Source: Lentibacillus persicus (GTDB lineage: Bacteria > Bacillota > Bacilli > Bacillales > Amphibacillaceae). Taken from it: 64,000 nt of DNA. The stretch covers positions 1-64,000 of the forward strand of contig NZ_FOMR01000014.1 of assembly GCF_900112705.1 (NCBI RefSeq). The letters are read 5' to 3'. Shown here piece after piece: positions 15,575 through 24,345 of this stretch (positions are counted from its first letter, which is position 1; every line of letters starts with the position of its first letter). A model generated the notes under the pieces. That model had not been told where the DNA came from and made no database searches. It saw only the letters and a program-made list of their open reading frames with translations. A program made the position numbers and the translations under genes.

Positions 15575-16447
15575 ATGACGAAACCTATAAAAGATGAGCG
15601 GTGCAGGCTGCTTGTACAATGTCCGGATGGTCCTGGCATCGTATCGGCTATTTCAACTTTTTTGCTCGAACACAATGCAAATATTATTGAGTCGAGTCAA
15701 TATACGAGTGATCCGGATTACGGAACGTTTTTTATGCGAATCGAATTTCACTGTAAAGGCCTTTTGGAAAAACGGACAAAATTGGAGGCGGACTTTGCCG
15801 AATTGGCGGCTAAATTTTCAATGGATTATCGTTTTTCTTATCACCATGACATCAAACGCACAGCCATCTTCGTATCAAAAGATCCGCACTGTTTGATGGA
15901 GCTGCTCTGGGAGTGGCAGAGCGGGGACTTGGAAACCGAAATCGTCTGTGTCATCAGTAATCATGACGACGCCCGTGAACTCGTTGAATCTCAGGGGATT
16001 CCATTTCATCACACCCCGGCCAATAAGGACATCAGGGAGCAGGCGGAAGCTGAACAAATTCGGCTTATGGAAGAATATAATGTCGATTTGCTTGTGCTGG
16101 CGCGCTATATGCAGATTCTCACACCGGCATTTGTGGAACGGTTTGAAGATCGTATTATCAATATTCATCATTCCTTTTTGCCGGCATTTGTCGGGGCCAA
16201 ACCTTATGAACGGGCGTATGACCGCGGTGTGAAACTAATCGGTGCAACTTCGCACTATGTTACTAACGAGCTGGATGAAGGTCCGATTATCGAGCAGGAT
16301 ATCGAGCGCGTCGATCATCGGGATCATGTCGATGATTTGAAGAAAATTGGCCGAAAAGTGGAGAGACGCGTCCTTGCCAATGCAGTCAAATGGCATCTCG
16401 AAGATCGTGTGATTGTCAAAGACAACAAGACCATTGTTTTTCGGTGA
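15575..16447 (+). CDS. purU: Formyltetrahydrofolate deformylase
   Basis: This 290-residue enzyme hydrolyses 10-formyl-THF to formate and THF, balancing the one-carbon pool. An N-terminal ACT domain (about residues 8-85, CPDGPGIVSAISTFLLEHNANI) is followed by a formyl-hydrolase domain with the catalytic Asn-His-Asp set: the histidine in INIHHSFLPAF and the aspartate in TNELDEGPIIEQD. The ATG at 15575 after AAGAGGGGG is chosen; the longer open frame upstream overlaps FUSC and has no support. Length matches PurU. The gene runs towards the homocysteine methyltransferase, and a hairpin sits between them. Confidence 0.93.
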   Translation: MTKPIKDERCRLLVQCPDGPGIVSAISTFLLEHNANIIESSQYTSDPDYGTFFMRIEFHCKGLLEKRTKLEADFAELAAKFSMDYRFSYHHDIKRTAIFVSKDPHCLMELLWEWQSGDLETEIVCVISNHDDARELVESQGIPFHHTPANKDIREQAEAEQIRLMEEYNVDLLVLARYMQILTPAFVERFEDRIINIHHSFLPAFVGAKPYERAYDRGVKLIGATSHYVTNELDEGPIIEQDIERVDHRDHVDDLKKIGRKVERRVLANAVKWHLEDRVIVKDNKTIVFR

Positions 16448-16455
16448 CATGGTGG

Positions 16456-16484
16456 TGGGACAAGGTGCCTGACACCTTGTCCCA
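16456..16484. terminator. Dispersed hairpin between convergent genes
   Basis: TGGGACAAGGTG and CACCTTGTCCCA form a perfect 12-bp stem with a 5-base loop. It lies between the stop codons of purU (16447) and the convergent methyltransferase (16489) and may end both transcripts despite lacking T-runs. Confidence 0.75.
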
Positions 16485-16488
16485 TCGC

Positions 16489-17538
16489 CTATGCTTTTTG
16501 TCGGTAGTTGAGGTTATGGTCTTTTAGTGTTTCGTCTTTGCCGAATAAAAAGTGTTTTTCCATGTCGGGCGAGTATTTTGAATTGATGGTTTCCACGCCC
16601 GCTGCTTCAGCGACAGCGCGCAGCATGGCAGGCGATGCCCCGCAGCACAGCCCGATGTAATTAACACCGATATCCTTTGCTTCTTTGGCCCATTCAGCTA
16701 ATTCATAGCGGTTATGGTAGAGCGGATCGAGCGCCGTTGGGAAAGTTGTTTCCAACGGGAGATGGCAGCTGCATCCGCCATCAGGCAAATTGAAAAATGT
16801 TGGATGGTCTTCCGTTGTCCGATACGGAATCGGCAAACCGCCGACATAGCCGTCCACATTGTCACGGATTTTGGCAAGGTACGGCTGCATTGTGTCAGGT
16901 CCGCGGAAGCAATTCATGCCAACCACCAAGGCACCTTGTTCAGAGAGTTGTTTACACGACTCTTCAACGGTGCAGCCATCCCGCATAATGTTCTCACCCA
17001 TCAGTCCTAGCGTAATGACAGCCGGCAAGTCTTGTTTACGGATTTCCTCGAGTGCGATTTGTGCTTCTTCATGATAATAAAATGTCTCACCATTGACGTA
17101 ATCAACGCCTTCTTCCTTGCACCATTTCACCATTTCGGCAAACATCGTCCGCACTTGTTCTTTTGACTCGGGATCTTCAGGATCAAATAGATTGGTATTG
17201 GAAATGTTTCCGGCGACCAATGCTTCTTCTGTTGGGTGTTCCTGTGCGACTTCTTTTGCCAGCCGGATGGCGTTGCGGTTTAAAGGTTCGAGCAATTCTT
17301 CTTTGCCGATAATGCGCATTTTTTCCCGGTGGGCATTATAGGTGAAAGCCAGGACAACATCTGATCCTGCATTCATATAATCTCTGTATGCTTGTTTAAG
17401 CGCCTCAGGGTTTTCCAGTGCCACTTCCGGGACGAATGACCCGGCTTGTAAATAGCCTCTTCGTTCGAGTTCAAACAAATAACCTTCTCCTGCAATAACA
17501 GGACCTTCCTGTAATCGTTCTTCCAAACTGCGCTTCAT
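16489..17538 (-). CDS. Homocysteine S-methyltransferase family protein (betaine-homocysteine type)
   Basis: This 349-residue zinc-dependent methyltransferase of the BHMT/MetH N-terminal family transfers a methyl group to homocysteine, forming methionine. The zinc cysteines appear in VVGMNCFRG and in the C-terminal pair GLCCGASP. The N-terminal AGEGYLFELERRGYLQAG corresponds to the barrel start. It is preceded on the same strand by a SAM-I riboswitch with terminator, which supports a methionine role. The methyl donor (glycine betaine, S-methylmethionine or other) is not determined; a betaine-binding lipoprotein at 25784 makes betaine plausible. AAGGAGGAAACATT precedes the ATG. Confidence 0.85.
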   Translation of the reverse strand: MKRSLEERLQEGPVIAGEGYLFELERRGYLQAGSFVPEVALENPEALKQAYRDYMNAGSDVVLAFTYNAHREKMRIIGKEELLEPLNRNAIRLAKEVAQEHPTEEALVAGNISNTNLFDPEDPESKEQVRTMFAEMVKWCKEEGVDYVNGETFYYHEEAQIALEEIRKQDLPAVITLGLMGENIMRDGCTVEESCKQLSEQGALVVGMNCFRGPDTMQPYLAKIRDNVDGYVGGLPIPYRTTEDHPTFFNLPDGGCSCHLPLETTFPTALDPLYHNRYELAEWAKEAKDIGVNYIGLCCGASPAMLRAVAEAAGVETINSKYSPDMEKHFLFGKDETLKDHNLNYRQKA

Positions 17539-17585
17539 AATGTTTCCTCCTTAAATGGTGTGATAAGCGCTTAATCATAAACATT

Positions 17586-17729
17586 AAAACCCTCTTCTTA
17601 AAATAAGAAGAGGGTTGATGTTATGAACGCTCTTCTTATCTTCAGCCTGACGCTTCTGGAATTAGCACAGAACTTATATCTGGTGCTGAGGCTTCAAAGG
17701 GCCAGTCCCTCCACCTCTCTGGATAAGAA
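17586..17729 (-). promoter_or_regulatory. SAM-I (S-box) riboswitch and terminator
   Basis: Read on the minus strand, the S-box core AGAGAGGTGGAGGGACTGGC occurs with P1 arms TTCTTATC (from 17729) and GATAAGAA (to 17633), and GAAGCCTCAGCA as the P2/P3 junction. Downstream, AACCCTCTTCTTA-TTT-TAAGAAGAGGGTTTT is the intrinsic terminator (17586-17616), overlapping the P1 3' arm as expected for switching. High SAM should terminate transcription before the homocysteine methyltransferase. From 17730 to 18035 I see AT-rich sequence and no certain gene. Confidence 0.93.
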
Positions 17730-18035
17730 AATGCTTATTAAATTTAGATTATTATACACATTACAGCTATTTTATGGCGATGTCAAGATGAATTTTAAAA
17801 AAATAACGTGAATTCATTTGAGAGACGTTGTCATTCCGCGACCATGAATATAATTAACAAAATCTTTAGACAGAATTTATACCATATTAATAAACATTCG
17901 ATAACATGGCATCAAATGGATTTAAAGGAGGACGGATTGGCAACGGTTGTCTGTAATATGAAATGGCTGGGATGCACGTAGAATCGTAGTGTCGCTAATC
18001 AAGGGTGATTACGAAAAGGAGAGGAGAATCGTATC

Positions 18036-19640
18036 ATGATCAATCAATTCTCGGAATTTGGCGGCGAGTCGCTTGCGTCAATCGTTGAAAAGAGCCTTAT
18101 GCCATCTGAACAATTAGCTGGTGTGTATACGCCGTCATTTAAAAATAATCCGTTTCAATTAGGTGTTGCTTCGGGGGACCCGCTTCCCAACAGCGTTGTG
18201 CTTTGGACCAGGTTGGCTCCTTCACCGCTGGCGGAAAATGGTTTGGGTGGCATGCCTGATTTAAATGTTGTCGTGGAATGGGAAATTGCCAAGGATCCGA
18301 ATTTTCACTATGTCGTACAGCGTGGCAGTGCTGGAGCGCTACCTGAATTAAATCACGCGGTGCATGTTGAAGTGGATGGCCTTGAGCCTGATTGTTTTTA
18401 TTACTATCGTTTTCAGACAGGGTCTGCCGTCAGCCCGATTGGCCGAACCAAAACACTCCCTGCTGCAAACAGTTCCGTTTCAGATCTTTCATTTGCGATG
18501 GCGTCCTGTCAGGCCTGGTATGATGGATATTACACGGCATATCAGCATATGGCCGCCGATAATCTGGATTTCGTTATGTTTTTTGGCAACTATATTTATG
18601 AATACCCGATTGATACGAATCATCTGGTCCGACAACAATTCCTTTCAGAAGCCCATCGTGCAAAAGTGATCCAGTTGAACCAATACCGTCTCAGATACGC
18701 GTTATTTAAAACGGATCCTGATCTTCAAGCCGCACATGCTGCTTTTCCATGGATTTTCATCTGGGATGATGAAGAACTTGACAATCAGGCTGCGGACGCC
18801 AATGTGCTGAATCACGTGTTTCCTGATGAAATTCTTCAACAGCGGACAGATGCCTATCAAGCTTATTATGAGAATCTCCCGCTTCGGTCAACATTCATCC
18901 CGGAAACGGCTGACACACGGATTTACCGAAAATTCAACTACGGGAATTTAGCTGAATTTAACATATTGGATACCCGTCAATACAGGAATGATGGCACTGT
19001 TCCGTCAACGTCTGTGTTTGGAGGGGAAGCTGAGAAGCGACGGAATCCTGAACTTACAATGCTGGGAAATCATCAGGAAAAGTGGCTGATGGATAACCTC
19101 ACCCGGTCACAGGCGGTCTGGAATGTGCTGGCTCAGACGGTTATGATGACAGAAATTAACTGGGATACAGGTTTGGACGGAATCTATAGCATCGATCACT
19201 GGGATGGCTACGTGGCTAATCGGAATCGGATTTTTGATAAATTTAAAGATGAAGCCGTCAACCTCCCGATAGTCCTGACCGGGGACATCCACCGCCATGT
19301 TGCTGCGGAGTTGAAGGAGGATTTCCAGGATCCGGATTCAGCCACCGTCGGGACGGAATTTGTCACGACCTCCATTTCATCAGGCGGAGATGGAGCGGAT
19401 AAAAACTTCGCTGCAGTATGGCAAGAAAATAAGCATGTCCCGTTCTATAACGCCCAGCGCGGTTATATTCGCTGTCAAGTTACCCACGAACGGTGGCAAA
19501 CCGATCACCTTGTCGTTCCATATGTGTCCGTACCGGGTGCCCCGATCAGAACATGTGCCAGCTTTACGGTTGAAAATGGCAAGCCGGGATTGCAGTTCAG
19601 GGACACGGGGACGGGATCGTTGTCCCCGAAGCGATTGTAA
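18036..19640 (+). CDS. PhoD-like alkaline phosphatase family protein with altered metal-site residues, no signal peptide
   Basis: This 534-residue protein has an N-terminal beta domain (about 40-140) and a PhoD-like metallophosphatase domain. MASCQAWYDG carries the expected iron-ligand Cys, and LTGDIHRHVAAEL and DHWDGY are present. Two family-typical positions differ: the usual GDYIYEY reads GNYIYEY (Asn at about 185), and WDDHE reads WDDEE (Glu at about 246). The N-terminus has no Tat or Sec signal, unlike secreted PhoD, so it may be cytosolic. The tail GTGSLSPKRL is encoded by a GGGGAC/GTCCCC repeat (19607-19627), suggesting a replaced C-terminus. AAAGGAGAGGAG precedes the ATG. Activity is uncertain. 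Confidence 0.8.
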   Translation: MINQFSEFGGESLASIVEKSLMPSEQLAGVYTPSFKNNPFQLGVASGDPLPNSVVLWTRLAPSPLAENGLGGMPDLNVVVEWEIAKDPNFHYVVQRGSAGALPELNHAVHVEVDGLEPDCFYYYRFQTGSAVSPIGRTKTLPAANSSVSDLSFAMASCQAWYDGYYTAYQHMAADNLDFVMFFGNYIYEYPIDTNHLVRQQFLSEAHRAKVIQLNQYRLRYALFKTDPDLQAAHAAFPWIFIWDDEELDNQAADANVLNHVFPDEILQQRTDAYQAYYENLPLRSTFIPETADTRIYRKFNYGNLAEFNILDTRQYRNDGTVPSTSVFGGEAEKRRNPELTMLGNHQEKWLMDNLTRSQAVWNVLAQTVMMTEINWDTGLDGIYSIDHWDGYVANRNRIFDKFKDEAVNLPIVLTGDIHRHVAAELKEDFQDPDSATVGTEFVTTSISSGGDGADKNFAAVWQENKHVPFYNAQRGYIRCQVTHERWQTDHLVVPYVSVPGAPIRTCASFTVENGKPGLQFRDTGTGSLSPKRL

Positions 19641-19776
19641 CATGCAGATTGATGTCTGCGAACAAATGCGCAGCAGGTAGCCAGTGCCCGGTTTTGACAA
19701 AATAATCATTCACTCTGTAGGTGGTTATACAAGCCGTTAAATTAAAGAATGGGGCCTGAGACAAATGAAAGTAAAT

Positions 19777-19814
19777 AAAAGACGAACGATGTTAGGCCTA
19801 ATCGTTCGTCTTTT
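19777..19814. terminator. Bidirectional terminator between phoD-like and codA-like genes
   Basis: AAAAGACGAACGAT and ATCGTTCGTCTTTT form a perfect 14-bp stem with A and T tracts at both ends, between convergent genes. Confidence 0.92.
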
Positions 19815-19874
19815 ATATTGAAATTTAAGTTATGGCCGGCCACGTTTTTCGTATAACGGCAAATGGCAGCCGGA

Positions 19875-21131
19875 TCAGCTGCCGAATGAAATATTCATGG
19901 TCGTTTCGGCAGGTTTTGTTTGAACGATAATTTCGCCGTTTCGAATCGAGTAAAGCACAGGTGCCTGTGTGCGAATTGCTTCATACTCTGAATCCGAATC
20001 AATCACGATCAGATTCGCACTATTGCCTTCCGTTACACCATAATCGTCTGTGATCGCCAGGGTTTTAGCACCGTTTATGGTGACCAGGTCAAGTGCCGTC
20101 ACAATGTGATCATAATCCGTCATGTGACAGGCATGCAGCCCTGTGTCAACCACATCCATCAAATCACCATTGCCGAGCGGATACCATGGATCCATAATTG
20201 AATCAAGTCCGAAGCAAACATTGATGCCTTCATGGAGCAGTTCTTTTACACGTGTTAACCCTCGGCGGACCGGGTAACTGTCAAACCGTCCCTGTAAATG
20301 CAGGTTAGCTTTCGGTAATGCAATAAAGTGAATCTTTGCCTTTTTTAAAGTTTGGAAAAGCTTGTACGTATACGCATTATTATAAGAACCCATTGCTGCT
20401 GTGTGACTTGCCGTAACACGATTTTGCATGCCCATTTTAATCGTCACAGCAGCAAGCGTTTCGAGATATCTTGCCTGCTCATCATCAATTTCGTCACAGT
20501 GAATATCAACCAATTTGTTATATTTTTCCGCAAGATCAAGTGATGTTTTGATCGAGCGTATCCCGTCTTCCCGGGTCAGTTCATAGTGGGGGATACCACC
20601 TACAACATCGGCTCCCATCGCGATCGCTTTTTCAAGCAATTCCTCTCCCTCGGGCTTGGTATACATGCCTTCTTGCGGGAGGGCGACAAGCTGGATATCC
20701 ATCCACTGCTTCATTTCTTCTTTTACTTCGAGCAATGCCTCCAATCCTCTTAATGTCGGATCACTGACATCGACATGCGTGCGCACGTGCTGGACACCGT
20801 GTTTCAATTGCATCTTGACCGCCTGTAACGCCCGCTGTTTAATGTCGTCTTTCGATTCGTCTACTATCTCGCGCCGTTCAGCCCAAATTTCAATCCCTTC
20901 AAAGACTGAACCTGATTTATTCCATCGCGGTGTCCCCGCGGTCAGTGCATAGTCCAAATGGATATGCGGTTCAGCATAAGGGGGCAACACGATTTTTCCT
21001 TCGAGGTCAATGGTCTCCTCGGTTGCTTCGTTGGTACCCGAAGCCGGGTTGATCGACTGAATTTGGCCCGACTGAATCACGATATCTTTGAGCCCTTCTT
21101 CTTTATACAATTTTGCATTTTTTAATAACAC
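19875..21131 (-). CDS. Cytosine deaminase-like amidohydrolase
   Basis: This 418-residue amidohydrolase resembles CodA, which deaminates cytosine to uracil in pyrimidine salvage. PPYAEPHIHLDYAL holds the HxH metal pair. VDIHCDEIDDEQ gives the next metal histidine and catalytic Glu, TASHTAAMGSY the fourth His, and FGLDSIMDPWYPLG the metal Asp, all in the order of CodA. Family members also act on isoguanine or other amines, so specificity is tentative. GTG at 21131 follows AAGGAGAGATGG. No permease or purine riboswitch is adjacent; 21132-21285 holds only AT-rich promoter-like sequence. Confidence 0.85.
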   Translation of the reverse strand: MLLKNAKLYKEEGLKDIVIQSGQIQSINPASGTNEATEETIDLEGKIVLPPYAEPHIHLDYALTAGTPRWNKSGSVFEGIEIWAERREIVDESKDDIKQRALQAVKMQLKHGVQHVRTHVDVSDPTLRGLEALLEVKEEMKQWMDIQLVALPQEGMYTKPEGEELLEKAIAMGADVVGGIPHYELTREDGIRSIKTSLDLAEKYNKLVDIHCDEIDDEQARYLETLAAVTIKMGMQNRVTASHTAAMGSYNNAYTYKLFQTLKKAKIHFIALPKANLHLQGRFDSYPVRRGLTRVKELLHEGINVCFGLDSIMDPWYPLGNGDLMDVVDTGLHACHMTDYDHIVTALDLVTINGAKTLAITDDYGVTEGNSANLIVIDSDSEYEAIRTQAPVLYSIRNGEIIVQTKPAETTMNISFGS

Positions 21132-21285
21132 TTATCCATCTCTCCTTATGATATTAGCATGTTTATTTTATCAAATTAGGTGTGTTAGTGGTAATTTGGG
21201 GGGTTGAGGGTTAACAGATATGATTCTATAGGTGATATAAATAGTAAACAAGAAAGTTATGTTATGTAGATTCAAAAAGTTATAT

Positions 21286-21323
21286 AAAAACTGGATGATA
21301 AGGCACGAAACCTCATCATCCAG
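21286..21323 (-). terminator. Terminator of the acetoin reductase gene
   Basis: CTGGATGAT (21291-21299) pairs with ATCATCCAG (21315-21323); on the minus strand the stem is followed by TTTTT. Confidence 0.88.
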
Positions 21324-21332
21324 CTTATTGTT

Positions 21333-22103
21333 TTAATGGACTTCTATACCGCCGTCAATATTTATTGCTTGGCCTGTCATATAATCGGAATCGCTGGAAG
21401 CAAGATAGGAAACAAGATTTGCAACATCTTCCGGCGTCTGGGAACGCTGTAGTGGAATGCTGTTAACTTGTTGCTCCCAAGCTTGTCCCGGTTCTAAACC
21501 TTTATAGTCGACCATTCCGGCGTCAATACGATCCCACATGCTCGTGCCAACGATACCGGGGCAATAAGCATTGACAGTAATATCAAATTGGGCGAGTTCT
21601 TTTGCGGAAACTTGTGTCAGTCCATTGACAGCGAATTTAGTAGCAGAATAAGCACCAAGCAATTCGAACGCTGTTTTGCCTGCAATGCTGCACGCGTTTA
21701 TGATTTTTCCAATGCCATCCTGTTTTTTCATTTGTTTCGCTGCTGCCTGCGTTCCATAAACGGTCCCGTTCACGTTGACATTAAAGATTTTATTTAAATT
21801 ATCGGGAGTTATGTCTTCAATGGCTTCCACTTGATCGATACCAGCATTGTTCACAAAAACATCGACAGATCCAAATTGTTCGGCCGCTTTGGAAACGAGT
21901 GCAAATTGGTCGTCCTGGTTTGAAACATTGCCTTCTACAGCAATGGTTTCAAAACCGTTACGTTTAAACTCCTCAGCGGTTTCATTAGCCAAATCAATGT
22001 TCATGTCACTTATTACAATGTTGAACCCGTCATTGCCAAGGCGTTGTGCAATTCCTTTCCCGATGCCTTGGGCGCCACCGGTTATAACAGCTGTTTTACT
22101 CAT
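21333..22103 (-). CDS. Acetoin (diacetyl) reductase / 2,3-butanediol dehydrogenase, SDR family
   Basis: This 256-residue classical short-chain dehydrogenase has the N-terminal cofactor motif [17 protein letters not shown], the catalytic Ser in NACSIAGK and YSATK. The C-terminal region ([15 protein letters not shown]) and the length match BudC-type (S)-acetoin-forming diacetyl reductases. It would interconvert diacetyl, acetoin and 2,3-butanediol with NADH in overflow metabolism. GAGGTGATGAATAG precedes the ATG. It is a single-gene transcript. Confidence 0.85.
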   Translation of the reverse strand: MSKTAVITGGAQGIGKGIAQRLGNDGFNIVISDMNIDLANETAEEFKRNGFETIAVEGNVSNQDDQFALVSKAAEQFGSVDVFVNNAGIDQVEAIEDITPDNLNKIFNVNVNGTVYGTQAAAKQMKKQDGIGKIINACSIAGKTAFELLGAYSATKFAVNGLTQVSAKELAQFDITVNAYCPGIVGTSMWDRIDAGMVDYKGLEPGQAWEQQVNSIPLQRSQTPEDVANLVSYLASSDSDYMTGQAINIDGGIEVH

Positions 22104-22197
22104 CTATTCATCACCTCATTAATAATCTCTTCATATATATTTTCCTTAGTGATGTTTAAGTAAACATGGTCCTGCGAATAGGCCACAGTTGTAACGG

Positions 22198-22365
22198 CGC
22201 CTTTATGCACAAAACCATCGAAGACAGCGCAAAGTCAATCGAAGACGAACAAAGAACGAGCGAGGACAACATCAACTCGAGCGAGAAAAGCCCCAGAACG
22301 AGCGAGACACCCACCAATCCGGGTAAGAATAGCCTCAGCTCCATCGACCAAAAATTTCCGCGTTT
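22198..22365. repeat. Degenerate 21-bp tandem array, core CGAGCGAG/CGAAGA
   Basis: Eight successive 21-base units start at 22198, 22219, 22240, 22261, 22282, 22303, 22324 and 22345. Units 2-6 begin CGAAGA, CGAAGA, CGAGGA, CGAGAA and CGAGAC; three end in GAG and others in CAT or AAT. The interior differs strongly. The array lies between the divergent acetoin reductase and peptide-binding protein genes. No gene is visible in 22104-22631. Confidence 0.85.
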
Positions 22366-22537
22366 AAAGAGCGTCCAAAAACTTGATAATCGCTTCTTGC
22401 ATGTTAAGATAAATACATTAAGTTTGTATAAGCAGTTTAGCCGTTGCTTCATCTCGCAAGTTAAAGGCGCACCAATCTTACATGCTCGGTTCTTATTTTC
22501 CTGATACAGTAGAGATAAACGGTCATGAATTTTAAAA

Positions 22538-22566
22538 AAACTGCATCCTTTAAACAGGTGCAGTTT
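22538..22566 (-). terminator. Hairpin in the oppA-like leader region, T-tail on minus strand
   Basis: AAACTGCA and TGCAGTTT form a stem; on the minus strand it is followed by a run of T. It lies 66 bases before the lipoprotein start codon, and no minus-strand gene needs it, so it may be a leader structure. Confidence 0.45.
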
Positions 22567-22631
22567 ATTATTGTATAAATACTTAAAAGGCGATGATAGT
22601 TTGCCTGGCAACTAAGAAGGGGGAGGTTTAA

Positions 22632-24296
22632 ATGAACGACATACGAAAGATTTTACCTGTTTTGCTGTTGGCGTTGATTATGCTGGCAGCTTGCAGTGGA
22701 GAGGAACAAGAAGAATCAGCTGCAGGAAACAACGCCAACACCAATGAAGAAAAAGTGGTCCAACTGAGCGCGCCCGGCGAGATTCCGGGTTTAGATCCTG
22801 TCATGGCAGATAATAATTTCAGCTTCAATGTTATTAATCAAGTGTTCGAGGGACTGTATCGTCTTGATGAAGATGGAAAACCACAACTCGCTATGGCAGC
22901 CAGCGAACCTGAAGTGACTGACGATAATCGCGTCTATACATTTGAAATAAGAGAAGACGCCACGTGGTCTGATGGTTCCCCGGTTACAGCAGATGATTTC
23001 GAATACGCCTGGAAAAAGGCGGTGAACCCGGAGACAGGAGCCGCGTACGGACCGCAGTTTGAGGAAATCGTGGCGGGTGCTACGGAAATTTTAATAGGTG
23101 AAAAGCCGGTCGATGAACTAGGCGTAGAAGCGCTGAATGAAAAAACATTGCAAGTGACGCTGGAAGAACCGGTGCCATATTTCAAAGATTTATTAACGAC
23201 AGCAACCTTTTTCCCTCAACCTGAAGCGTTCATAGAGGAGCAGGGGGAGAAATACGCAACCACCAGCGAGCACACCTTGTACAATGGGCCGTTTGTTTTG
23301 GAAGATTGGAACGGCACCGGCAATACATGGACCTATGCCAAAAACGATACATATTGGGACAAAGAAGCCGTTAATGTTGATAAAATTGAAGTCAATGTTG
23401 TAAAAGATACGCAGACCGCGGTGGACCTTTACGAAAACGATCAGCTGGCCCGAGTGGATTTGACAGGCGAATTTGTTGACCAATATGGCTCGGATGATGC
23501 GTACCATACCTTTTTGACCGGCGGTGTCCGCTTTTTGAAAATGAATCAGGGAAAAGATGGTGAAACAACCGACCTTGCAAATTTGAATATCCGCAAAGCG
23601 TTGAATATGGCGCTGGACAGGGATGTTATCGCTAACGACATTCTTAATAATGGGTCTGAGGTACTCTATGGCACGGTGCCGCGCGGTGTTGCGGAAAATC
23701 CGGAAACCGGCGAGGACTTTCGCGAGGAAAATGGACCACTGATGCACTATGATGTCGAACAGGCGAAGGAACACTGGCAAAAAGGGTTAGAAGAGTTGGG
23801 CAAGGATGAGCTGGAATTTGCCCTGACAACGTCTGATTCAAGTTCGTCCGTCACGGTTGCTGAAAACCTAAAGCATCAGTGGGAGTCTGCGCTTGAGGGA
23901 CTGACGGTCACTGTTAAAAATGTGCCGCCTGAACAAAGTGTTGATGCGAACGTCAATCAAAACTACGAACTGATTTTAACGGGCTGGAGCGGTGACTACC
24001 AGGACCCGATGACGTATTTGAATCTGTTTATTACGGACAGTCCTGGCAATCATACGGGTTATTCGGATGAAGCATATGATGAGCTGGTGCTTAAGTCGAA
24101 ATCTTCGTTGGCGGATAAGCCGATGGAACGGTGGAATGCCCTATTGGAAGCGGAAAGAAAGCTGATTGAAGAAAGTGCCGTTCTTGTTCCGCTCTATCAG
24201 TCCGGCACGGCTTATTTGCAGAAAGATAATGTCACGAATTTTCACACGTATAAAGTCAGCGCCGATAACTATAAATGGATTGATATAGCTGAATAA
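22632..24296 (+). CDS. Oligopeptide ABC transporter substrate-binding lipoprotein
   Basis: This 554-residue OppA/DppA-like family 5 solute-binding protein has a signal peptide ending in the lipobox LAAC (Cys 21) and an acidic linker (GEEQEESAAGNN). The SBP_bac_5 signature lies around TFEIREDATWSDGSPVTADDF, and FALTTSDSSSSVTVAENLKHQ lies in the C-terminal lobe. It would capture peptides outside the membrane. No permease or ATPase genes follow, so it must serve a transporter encoded elsewhere. AAGGGGGAGG precedes the ATG, and a strong terminator follows. Confidence 0.92.
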   Translation: MNDIRKILPVLLLALIMLAACSGEEQEESAAGNNANTNEEKVVQLSAPGEIPGLDPVMADNNFSFNVINQVFEGLYRLDEDGKPQLAMAASEPEVTDDNRVYTFEIREDATWSDGSPVTADDFEYAWKKAVNPETGAAYGPQFEEIVAGATEILIGEKPVDELGVEALNEKTLQVTLEEPVPYFKDLLTTATFFPQPEAFIEEQGEKYATTSEHTLYNGPFVLEDWNGTGNTWTYAKNDTYWDKEAVNVDKIEVNVVKDTQTAVDLYENDQLARVDLTGEFVDQYGSDDAYHTFLTGGVRFLKMNQGKDGETTDLANLNIRKALNMALDRDVIANDILNNGSEVLYGTVPRGVAENPETGEDFREENGPLMHYDVEQAKEHWQKGLEELGKDELEFALTTSDSSSSVTVAENLKHQWESALEGLTVTVKNVPPEQSVDANVNQNYELILTGWSGDYQDPMTYLNLFITDSPGNHTGYSDEAYDELVLKSKSSLADKPMERWNALLEAERKLIEESAVLVPLYQSGTAYLQKDNVTNFHTYKVSADNYKWIDIAE

Positions 24297-24300
24297 CCTA

Positions 24301-24334
24301 AAAATGTTACAGAGATTTTCTCTGTAACATTTTT
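24301..24334. terminator. Bidirectional terminator
   Basis: AAAATGTTACAGAGA and TCTCTGTAACATTTT form a perfect stem with T-runs both ways between convergent genes. Confidence 0.92.
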
Positions 24335-24345
24335 AATAGATGTTC

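Noticed and set aside
21132-21285. Purine riboswitch upstream of the cytosine deaminase gene
   Set aside because: No purine aptamer core or terminator pair could be found in the leader.
22156-22611. Minus-strand ORF of 151 codons with heptad-like SLVLCSS repeats
   Set aside because: The heptads mirror the 21-bp DNA period; no SD, no family, and codon use is unlike real genes.
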